Of a stretch of DNA of 9,068 nt, positions 1 to 5,196 are shown piece by piece. The notes below the pieces were generated by a model, which was not told the origin of the DNA, did no database searches, and saw nothing but the letters and a program-made list of their open reading frames with translations. Numbering within the stretch: the stretch's first letter is position 1; every line of letters starts with the position of its first letter. The DNA is from Kiritimatiellia bacterium (lineage in GTDB: Bacteria > Verrucomicrobiota > Kiritimatiellia > UBA8416 > JABMPJ01): the NCBI GenBank assembly GCA_029939545.1, contig JAOZSS010000092.1, positions 1 through 9,068 on the forward strand. The letters are read 5' to 3'. The translations under genes were made by a program, and so were the position numbers.

Positions 1-12
1 AGCCGGTGGGAG

Positions 13-47
13 CCTGACACCTGACTCCTGATCCCTGACACCTGATA
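13..47. repeat. Five tandem CCTGA-type heptamers ending on the atpD start codon
   Basis: Five contiguous 7-bp units of the form CCTGAYN (CCTGACA, CCTGACT, CCTGATC, CCTGACA, CCTGATA) run without a gap from 13 to 47. The last base of the fifth unit is the A of the atpD ATG. The array fills the place where a Shine-Dalgarno sequence would be expected, and no purine-rich SD is seen between it and the start. The repeat itself is directly visible; any role in translation or copy-number variation is inference. Confidence 0.85.
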
Positions 48-640
48 TGGCAAAGATCAAACATACGAAGAATGAGCTCAAAGCGCAGAACGAGGCGTTG
101 ACCCGTTATGAGCGCTTCCTGCCCATGCTGCTCCTTAAGAAGCAGCAGCTCCAGGCTGAGATTCAGGGCATCGATGCGGCCATTCTCGAACAGACCACGG
201 CCGAGGAAGCGCAGCGCGCCCACTTGGCGGCTTGGGTGGAGCTCTTTGCCGAGCCGGTTGAGCTGGATAAAATCGTTACGATCAAGACTATTTCCACGGG
301 TGAAGACAACATCGCGGGTGTCGCCATTCCGGTCCTCAAAGACATCAGTATGGCACGCGCCGACTACGACCTGTTTGAGACCCCCTCCTGGGTGGACGAC
401 GCGGCCGACATGGTGCAGCAGCTCACCGAGATTCGCATCGCGCGTGAAATTCTTGAAGAGCAGCGTCGCCGCATTGTGGAAGAGCTGCGCGTCACCAGCC
501 AGCGGGTGAACCTCTTTGAGAAGGTCAAGATTCCGGAATGCAGAGAGAACATCCGGGTCATCAAGATTTTCCTGGGCGATGAGCAGACTGCAGCCGTGGC
601 ACGCGGCAAGATCGCCAAGAAACGTTCGGATAGCGCATGA
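47..640 (+). CDS. atpD: V-type ATP synthase subunit D (rotor shaft)
   Basis: This 197-residue protein matches the V/A-type ATPase subunit D family (usually about 200-210 residues), the coiled-coil shaft that turns inside the A3B3 head and passes rotation to the membrane ring. The N-terminus opens with the family pattern (MAKIK, then TKNEL, then a basic LKKQQLQ stretch at about 30-37). The C-terminal 50 residues (about 148-197) carry the strongly conserved block with RVTSQRVNLFEKVKIPE, NIRVIKIFLGDEQ and ARGKIAKK. Long helical segments at both ends fit the antiparallel coiled coil. The ATG at 47 is chosen because it gives the conserved N-terminus; it lacks a visible SD. The stop overlaps the start of atpI by 4 nt (ATGA). 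No subunit F or C gene follows, as in chlamydial-type operons; genes E, A and B would lie upstream, outside the window. Confidence 0.95.
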   Translation: MAKIKHTKNELKAQNEALTRYERFLPMLLLKKQQLQAEIQGIDAAILEQTTAEEAQRAHLAAWVELFAEPVELDKIVTIKTISTGEDNIAGVAIPVLKDISMARADYDLFETPSWVDDAADMVQQLTEIRIAREILEEQRRRIVEELRVTSQRVNLFEKVKIPECRENIRVIKIFLGDEQTAAVARGKIAKKRSDSA

Positions 641-2418
641 TCGTTAAGATGAAGAAACTGACCCTCCTCTGCCTTGAGGATGACCAGGCCGCATCGCTCA
701 GTGCCCTGAGCGAGCTGGGCGTGCTCCACATCACACCCGTCACGCCCCTGCGCGGCGCGGAACTGGATAGCTCGCGCAGCGAGCTGCGCACCGCACAGCT
801 GACCCAGCTCTCCCTGCAGGCCTACCGGAAGCAGACAGCTGCGGAGGCCTCCAACCTGAGCCCCGAGGAGCTAGCCGAGCCCCTCGCAACAGGCCACGCC
901 CTGCTCCGCCGCAAACAGCAGCTAACCCACAGCATCGACGCCCTGCGCAAAGAGCAGATGGTCCTCGAGCCCTATGGCGATTTTGATCCCGCTACCATCA
1001 CAGCCCTGCTGGAGCGAAACATCACCGCAAAGCTCTACCATACCACCAGCAAGAAACCTGTTAAACCGCCCGAAAACACCTTCCTGCATATCATACGTTC
1101 CGATTCACGCGGACAGTATTTCGCCATCATCGGACAGGGCGACTTCGCCTTCGAGGGTGCGGAGCTCCCGCTGCCCACGCGTTCGCTGGCCACCATCCTG
1201 GCCGAACGCGACACGTTGAACCGGGAGCTGGCCGAGATTGAGAACCAGCTGATCGCCCTGAGCCACGAGGAGACCGCCATTGAGGCCCGCCTGACCGTGC
1301 TGGAGAACCAGGCCGCCTACGTCGCGGCGCGCGAAGGTATGGGGGCCGCCAACCGGGTGAGCTATCTCCAAGGCTTCTGCCCCGTCGATCTCGTCTCCGC
1401 CCTACAGAAATCCGCCACAACGCAGGGCTGGGGCCTGGTGATCGACGATCCCGCAGAGGACGATCAGGTACCGACCCTGATCAGGAATCCGGCCTGGATC
1501 CGACCGATCGACTGCGTCTTCACTATGCTCGATATTCTGCCAGGATACCGCGAAGTGGACATTAGATCGGTGTTCCTCCTCTTCTTTGCCCTCTTCTTTG
1601 CGATCCTGGTCGGCGATGCCGGCTACGGCGCCATCTTCCTGGCCATTGCGATCTTCCTCCGAATCAAGAATAAGAAGGCGCCGCGTGAGCCCTTCCGCCT
1701 GGTCATCTTCCTCAGTCTCTGCACCATCGTGTGGGGCGCCATCACGGGCAACTATTTCGGCATCCTTCATCTCCCTGCACCGCTGCGCGGCTTCGAGATC
1801 CCCTGGATGAAGGACGACCACAACCTGATGGCCTTCTCTTTCCTCGTGGGTGCCATTCATCTGACCGTCGCGCACGTCTGGGCAGCGCTGAAACAGATCA
1901 AGAGTACGCGTGCCCTGGCTCAGCTGGGCTGGATCGGCCTGACCTGGTTCATGTACTTCCTGGCCAGCAACATGATTCTGGGCTCTGAGCTCCCGGCCTG
2001 GTCTATGGGGCTCTTCTGGGGCTGCCTGGCGATCCTGATCCTCTTCATGACACCCGTCAAACAGCTCAAGACAGAGTGGGCCGACCACGTCATGCTACCC
2101 TTCGACATTATCGGCAACTTTGCCGACCTTGTCTCGTACGTGCGTCTTTTCGCTGTGGGCAGCGCCGGTCTGGCCGTCGCGATTGCGTTCAACGAGCTCG
2201 CCGTCGGCACCGGCATCGACAGCGTGGGGGGGGCGATCAAGGCCTCAATCATTCTCTTCCTGGGCCACGCCCTCAACATCATTCTCTGCCTCATGAGCAT
2301 CCTGGTGCACGGTGTCCGATTGAACACCTTGGAGTTTTCCGGCCATATAGGCTTGGAATGGGCCGGGTTCAAGTATGAACCCTTTGCTATCCGCAGAACG
2401 GCAGGGCAAGAAGTGTAG
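637..2418 (+). CDS. atpI: V-type ATP synthase subunit I (membrane stator, a-subunit homologue)
   Basis: The 593-residue protein has the two-part layout of V-type subunit I/a: a soluble, partly coiled-coil N-terminal half (about 1-300), which as a peripheral stalk contact faces the cytoplasm, and a C-terminal half (about 305-575) with seven or eight hydrophobic segments. Family motifs are intact: GDAGYG at 326-331, TGNYFG at 370-375, and YVRLFAVG around Arg503. Arg503 is the expected essential arginine that faces the rotor carboxylates in the ion path. A terminal segment with GHALNIILCLMSILVHGVRL and then LEFSGH is also typical. Length is a little below the usual 600-660. The start overlaps the atpD stop (ATGA), suggesting translational coupling; there is no clear SD. 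A run of eight G lies at 2226-2233, in a loop between the last membrane helices. Confidence 0.95.
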   Translation: MIVKMKKLTLLCLEDDQAASLSALSELGVLHITPVTPLRGAELDSSRSELRTAQLTQLSLQAYRKQTAAEASNLSPEELAEPLATGHALLRRKQQLTHSIDALRKEQMVLEPYGDFDPATITALLERNITAKLYHTTSKKPVKPPENTFLHIIRSDSRGQYFAIIGQGDFAFEGAELPLPTRSLATILAERDTLNRELAEIENQLIALSHEETAIEARLTVLENQAAYVAAREGMGAANRVSYLQGFCPVDLVSALQKSATTQGWGLVIDDPAEDDQVPTLIRNPAWIRPIDCVFTMLDILPGYREVDIRSVFLLFFALFFAILVGDAGYGAIFLAIAIFLRIKNKKAPREPFRLVIFLSLCTIVWGAITGNYFGILHLPAPLRGFEIPWMKDDHNLMAFSFLVGAIHLTVAHVWAALKQIKSTRALAQLGWIGLTWFMYFLASNMILGSELPAWSMGLFWGCLAILILFMTPVKQLKTEWADHVMLPFDIIGNFADLVSYVRLFAVGSAGLAVAIAFNELAVGTGIDSVGGAIKASIILFLGHALNIILCLMSILVHGVRLNTLEFSGHIGLEWAGFKYEPFAIRRTAGQEV

Positions 2419-2457
2419 CGTTAAGAATCGAGTCAACAACATAAGGGGAGGGTCATC

Positions 2458-2925
2458 ATGTTCTTCGAATCAACATCACCAGAGGCCGTTGCGGCCCTGG
2501 GTAAGGCGGGCGCCGCCTTTGCAATCTGTTTTGCCGCGATGGGGTCCGCGGCCGGTACAGGAATGGCCGGGATGGCGGCCGTCGTCGCCTGGAAGAAGTG
2601 CTATGCACAGAAGAAGATGGCGCCGTTCATGCTCGTCGCCTTCGTCGGCGCACCACTGACCCAGACGATCTACGGCATGATCGTCATGGGAAAGATCCTG
2701 AAGGCCGCCGAAGCCGGTGCCATGTACCACAACCTACTGCTGGGCGGTTTGGCCGCGGGCATTGCGATCGGTCTATCCGCCCTAATGCAGGGCCGCGCAG
2801 GCGCAGGCGCGTCGGATGCACTCGCTGAGACCGGAAAAGGCTTTGTGAACTACCTGATGGCGCTGGGTGTCATTGAAACGGTGGCCCTCTTCGTCATGGT
2901 CTTCATCACCAAGGCGGTCTCCTAG
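2458..2925 (+). CDS. atpK: V-type ATP synthase proteolipid subunit K, copy 1 (Na+-site residues intact)
   Basis: This 155-residue, very hydrophobic protein is a double-hairpin (four-helix) rotor-ring subunit of about 16 kDa. As in Enterococcus hirae NtpK, only the second hairpin carries the ion-binding carboxylate, Glu140 in GVIETVAL; the first has Gln at that place (PLTQTIYG). By alignment from memory, the NtpK sodium ligands Thr64, Gln65, Gln110 and Glu139 and the gating Tyr68 correspond to Thr68, Gln69, Gln111, Glu140 and Tyr72, all conserved. Leu61, a backbone ligand, is Ala65. Na+ coupling is therefore a reasonable inference. A strong SD (AAGGGGAGGG, 2443-2452) precedes the ATG and stands out in an operon of weak sites, fitting high demand for ring subunits. 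It lies 39 bp after atpI and is followed by a close paralogue. Confidence 0.94.
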   Translation: MFFESTSPEAVAALGKAGAAFAICFAAMGSAAGTGMAGMAAVVAWKKCYAQKKMAPFMLVAFVGAPLTQTIYGMIVMGKILKAAEAGAMYHNLLLGGLAAGIAIGLSALMQGRAGAGASDALAETGKGFVNYLMALGVIETVALFVMVFITKAVS

Positions 2926-2935
2926 CACGCTACCC

Positions 2936-2954
2936 AGGGGCCCCTCGGTGCCCC
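2936..2954 (+). promoter_or_regulatory. GC-rich stem-loop between the two atpK genes
   Basis: The 44-bp spacer between the two proteolipid genes holds the 10-bp palindrome AGGGGCCCCT (2936-2945) and an alternative hairpin pairing GGGGC (2937-2941) with GCCCC (2950-2954). It sits directly before the SD of the second gene (GGAGTGA, 2955-2961). No U-tract follows, so it is not a classical terminator. It could set the relative yield of the two paralogues, but that is inference. Confidence 0.4.
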
Positions 2955-2969
2955 GGAGTGAAGCACCCT

Positions 2970-3434
2970 ATGGATCCGGACGTTCAGATACAGGTAGTCG
3001 CCTCTCTCGGCAAGCTTGCAGCCGCGCTGTCGCTATGCATTACAGCCATGGGTTCAACCATGGGTACAGGCATAGCCGGCATGGCGGCGGCGGGTGCCTG
3101 GAAGAGCTGCTACGTGCGCAACCGAATCGCGCCCTTCATGCTGGTTGCCTTCGTCGGATTGCCTCTCACCCAGACGATTTACGGCATGATCGTCATGAAT
3201 GCAACCCTACGGGCGATTGAAGCCGACCCCTTGAATATCGTTCTACCCATCGGTGGCTTGATGGCCGGAACGGCCATGGGGCTCACCTCGTGGTTGAAAG
3301 GCCGCGCCGGTGCGGCCGCCGCCATCGCGCTGGCCGAGACAGGCAAAGGCTTCATCAACTACCTGATGGTACTCGGGGTGGTCGAAACCGTTTCGCTCTT
3401 CGTTATGGTCTTTGTCACCAAAGCTGTCTCTTGA
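2970..3434 (+). CDS. atpK: V-type ATP synthase proteolipid subunit K, copy 2 (Lys at the Gln110 ligand position)
   Basis: This second four-helix ring subunit is clearly a tandem duplicate of the preceding gene, with long identical stretches such as APFMLVAFVG, PLTQTIYGMIVM and LAETGKGF. The ATG at 2970 (154 residues) is chosen over the GTG at 2958 because GGAGTGA at 2955-2961 is then a well-spaced SD and the N-terminus lines up with copy 1. The ion-binding Glu139 (GVVETVSL), Thr67, Gln68 and Tyr71 are kept, and Leu64 restores the NtpK Leu61. However, the residue matching NtpK Gln110 and copy 1 Gln111 is Lys110 (WLKGRAG against LMQGRAG). A lysine beside the carboxylate could form a salt bridge, alter ion specificity, or make this subunit a non-transporting member of a mixed ring. 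It ends the ATPase operon as seen here. Confidence 0.93.
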   Translation: MDPDVQIQVVASLGKLAAALSLCITAMGSTMGTGIAGMAAAGAWKSCYVRNRIAPFMLVAFVGLPLTQTIYGMIVMNATLRAIEADPLNIVLPIGGLMAGTAMGLTSWLKGRAGAAAAIALAETGKGFINYLMVLGVVETVSLFVMVFVTKAVS

Positions 3435-3448
3435 ACGGCCAGCCGTTC
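3433..3448 (+). terminator. Stem-loop at the atpK2 stop codon (possible 3' end structure)
   Basis: A perfect inverted repeat, GAACGGC-CA-GCCGTTC, starts inside the atpK2 stop codon; as RNA it would form a 6-bp stem with a CCAG tetraloop. There is no following T-run, so an intrinsic terminator is not shown. It may act as a 3'-end stabiliser or work with the second hairpin at 3486-3506. Confidence 0.4.
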
Positions 3449-3472
3449 TCACTATGCGGTGTCCCTCCCCGC

Positions 3473-3508
3473 AAGATCTTGCTCACCGGCGACACAAGGT
3501 CGCCGGGG
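3473..3508. repeat. Palindromic extragenic element, copy A (AAGATCTT plus 8-bp hairpin)
   Basis: The element consists of the 8-bp palindrome AAGATCTT (3473-3480), a 5-nt spacer, and a perfect 8-bp hairpin CCGGCGAC-ACAAG-GTCGCCGG (3486-3506), followed by GG. A second copy with the same internal spacing lies at 8823-8858; 30 of 36 positions agree. Both copies sit 30-40 bp after the last stop codon of an operon. No T-run follows, so it resembles a REP-type element more than an intrinsic terminator. Confidence 0.75.
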
Positions 3509-3531
3509 TCGATGCCATAATCCTACATTCG

Positions 3532-3717
3532 GCAGTTGAGGAACTACGAAACACGCGAAAAGCGCGAAAAGGGTAATAACTATGGAGCATATCGTTTCAA
3601 TCTGCTCTTCAAACCCAGCGCACATTGGGTGAAACTAATCACAGAAAGGGATTCGGGAAAACTACAGCTATACCTGACTCTCTTTCGTGTATTTCGCGTA
3701 TTTCGTAGTTGAACTGC
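3532..3717. repeat. Long inverted repeat built from 9-bp CGAAA-phased units
   Basis: The left arm (core 3542-3569) begins AACTACGAAA and has CGAAA at 3547, 3556 and 3565, exactly 9 bp apart. The right arm (core 3683-3710) is its inverted partner, with TTTCG at 3683, 3692 and 3701. The 28-bp cores match at 24 positions. An outer pair, GCAGTT (3532-3537) and AACTGC (3712-3717), extends the symmetry with a small gap. About 113 bp lie between the cores, with no supported ORF. It could be a non-autonomous palindromic element or fold as a large cruciform/RNA hairpin; no target-site duplication is evident. Confidence 0.75.
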
Positions 3718-3761
3718 TCTTTTCAGGATAATGAGAACTACTCTTGAGCAGCGTCTCGGAC

Positions 3762-3790
3762 TTGCCCAAATCTATGCAACCCGCTATAGT
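3762..3790 (+). promoter_or_regulatory. Predicted sigma70-type promoter for the rnf operon
   Basis: TTGCCC (3762-3767, 4/6 to the -35 consensus) and TATAGT (3785-3790, 5/6 to the -10 consensus) are separated by exactly 17 bp. This is the only well-spaced pair I found before rnfA. Transcription would start near 3796-3798, giving a leader of about 35 nt. This is pattern matching only. Confidence 0.5.
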
Positions 3791-3817
3791 GACCGTTTCC
3801 TTGTTTAGGAAAGGGTC
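3791..3817 (+). promoter_or_regulatory. Stem-loop in the rnfA leader
   Basis: GACC (3791-3794) pairs with GGTC (3814-3817), and TTTCCT (3796-3801) pairs with AGGAAA (3807-3812) across one G-G mismatch, leaving a 5-nt loop. The stem contains the only purine-rich stretch before rnfA (GGAAAGGG, 3808-3815), which lies about 17 nt from the ATG. If transcription starts upstream of it, the structure could affect mRNA stability or rnfA translation. If it starts near 3797, only part of the stem is transcribed and the DNA symmetry could instead be an operator. Confidence 0.4.
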
Positions 3818-3832
3818 GAGCTGGCTGAAAAC

Positions 3833-4408
3833 ATGACTGAATACGTACTGCTAATTATCGGGGCCGTGCTGGTCAACAACTTTGTGTTGACCCGCTTTCT
3901 TGGCATTTGTCCCTTCCTTGGGGTGTCCAAGAAACTGCCCACGGCGCTGGGGATGTGCGGGGCGGTGATCTTCGTGATGACCTCGGCCTCCGCCGTGACC
4001 TGGGCACTACAGCACCTCGTGCTCGAGAAGATTGGGCTCGGCTATCTCCAGACCATCGCATTCATCCTGGTGATTGCCTCGTTCGTGCAGCTCGTGGATA
4101 TCGCGATGAAAAAATTCGCGCCGCCGCTGCACGCCGCACTGGGCATCTTTCTGCCGCTGATCACCACCAACTGCGCTGTGCTCGGTGTGTCCGTTCTCAA
4201 CGTGCAGCTCCAGTACGGCTTTCTGAAGGCCGTCGTATTCGGGTTCGCGGCGTCACTTGGCTTCTCCCTGGCCTTGATCATCTTCACAGGGCTACGCGAG
4301 AAGATCGACCGCGCCAACCCGCCCAAGGCGTTCCAGGGCATCGCGATCGCCCTCGTCACAGCTGGCCTCCTCAGCTTGGCGTTCATGGGCTTTGCAGGAC
4401 TTGTGTAA
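3833..4408 (+). CDS. rnfA: Rnf complex membrane subunit RnfA
   Basis: This 191-residue protein is an RnfA/NqrE-family integral membrane subunit of normal length with about six membrane helices. With RnfE it forms a pseudo-symmetric pair holding an intramembrane [2Fe-2S] centre. The two expected cysteine motifs are present: NNFVLTRFLGICPFLG with Cys26, and LPLITTNCAVLG with Cys114. GLREKID, in the last cytoplasmic loop, is also typical. It is the first gene of the rnf operon, 398 bp after the ATPase operon and preceded by a predicted promoter; its SD is weak. The last base of its stop codon is the first base of the rnfB ATG (TAATG). Known role in the family: carries electrons across the membrane between the cytoplasmic RnfB/RnfC side and the external flavins, coupled to ion export. 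Confidence 0.96.
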   Translation: MTEYVLLIIGAVLVNNFVLTRFLGICPFLGVSKKLPTALGMCGAVIFVMTSASAVTWALQHLVLEKIGLGYLQTIAFILVIASFVQLVDIAMKKFAPPLHAALGIFLPLITTNCAVLGVSVLNVQLQYGFLKAVVFGFAASLGFSLALIIFTGLREKIDRANPPKAFQGIAIALVTAGLLSLAFMGFAGLV

Positions 4409-5196
4409 TGACGATGGTAATCCAAACAGCTCTAACGATCGGCGGCGCCGGACTGGCGTGTGGCGGACTGCTGGCCCTGGCGGCCAAGTTTCTGGCCGTA
4501 AAAGAAGATCCACGCATTGAGGAGATCAATGGGATACTTCCCGGGGCCAACTGCGGCGGGTGCGGTTATGCCGGTTGCGCGGCCTATGCGGAAGCCGTGC
4601 TGCTCAAAGGGGCCCCAATCAACCTCTGTGCGCCAGGCGGCGCTGAAGTGCTTGGACATCTGGCTGATATCACAGGAGAGACCGCCAAAGTGGCTGAACA
4701 TAAGGTGGCTATTGTCCTCTGTGGTGGTGATGTGAGTTATGCCCCACGTAAGTTCGACTACAACGGCGTGGCCGATTGCCGTGCGGCACAGGCCACAGGC
4801 GGCGGCGACAAGAGCTGTTCTTATGGCTGCCTGGGCTATGCAAGTTGCTCACACGCCTGCCCCGTTGGCGCCATTGAGATGGTCAACGGCATCGCAAAGG
4901 TACACCGTGATCTCTGCATCAGTTGCGGGTCATGCATACGAACCTGTCCCCGCCACCTGATCAAGATGGTGCCGTACGCCCGAACGATTCATGTCATGTG
5001 CAGTTCCAAGGATAAGGGACCCGTGGTCAAGAAGGCCTGCAAGGTGGGCTGCATCGGCTGCACCATCTGCACCAAGCTGGCCGAGAATGAATCGATTAAG
5101 ATGGAGGGCTTCCTGGCCGTTGTAGATTACGACAAGGAACTCGATAACGACGCCGTCATCGAGAAATGCCCGGGCAAGTGCATTGTGAGGATATGA
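4408..5196 (+). CDS. rnfB: Rnf complex ferredoxin-like subunit RnfB, one C-terminal cluster lost
   Basis: RnfB is thought to receive electrons from reduced ferredoxin. The 262-residue protein has an N-terminal membrane helix (about 5-29) and a Fe-S domain with Cys49, 52, 57 and 74 (NCGGCGYAGC). A two-cluster ferredoxin domain follows, with Cys137, 141, 147, 151 and Cys170, 173, 176, 180. A second ferredoxin domain starts at Cys215-218-221, but the usual fourth Cys is Ala225 and the next motif keeps only Cys254 (KCPGK); Glu244, Asn247 and Val250 replace the other three. By 2[4Fe-4S] ferredoxin topology, cluster I (Cys215, 218, 221, 254) survives and cluster II has lost every ligand. The start at 4408 overlaps the rnfA stop and has AGGA (4396-4399) 8 nt upstream. 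The frame stays open upstream to 3907 inside rnfA, which is not coding. The stop overlaps rnfC. Confidence 0.95.
   Translation: MTMVIQTALTIGGAGLACGGLLALAAKFLAVKEDPRIEEINGILPGANCGGCGYAGCAAYAEAVLLKGAPINLCAPGGAEVLGHLADITGETAKVAEHKVAIVLCGGDVSYAPRKFDYNGVADCRAAQATGGGDKSCSYGCLGYASCSHACPVGAIEMVNGIAKVHRDLCISCGSCIRTCPRHLIKMVPYARTIHVMCSSKDKGPVVKKACKVGCIGCTICTKLAENESIKMEGFLAVVDYDKELDNDAVIEKCPGKCIVRI

Noticed and set aside
1402..2088. 228-codon open frame on the - strand opposite atpI
   Set aside because: Highly charged translation with no recognisable domain, fully opposite a conserved membrane protein; a shadow of GC-rich codon use.
2958..2969. GTG start for the second atpK
   Set aside because: The GTG sits inside the GGAGTGA that serves as SD for the ATG at 2970, and the ATG start matches the N-terminus length of copy 1.
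3486..3506. Intrinsic terminator after atpK2
   Set aside because: The stem is strong, but GGTCGATGCC follows instead of a T-run, and the same hairpin is part of a repeated element; kept as a repeat.
3582..3632. Mini-ORF of 16 codons (starting MEHIVS) between the inverted-repeat arms
   Set aside because: Very short, poorly placed upstream of the likely rnf promoter, and without a recognisable leader-peptide pattern.
3709..3732. Alternative promoter TTGAAC / GATAAT before rnfA
   Set aside because: The spacer is only 12 bp, too short for a sigma70 promoter; the pair at 3762/3785 fits better.
3907..4407. Open reading frame continuous with rnfB extending about 167 codons upstream
   Set aside because: It lies inside rnfA in another frame and its translation is arginine-rich without RnfB similarity; the ATG at 4408 has an SD and gives the normal RnfB N-terminus.
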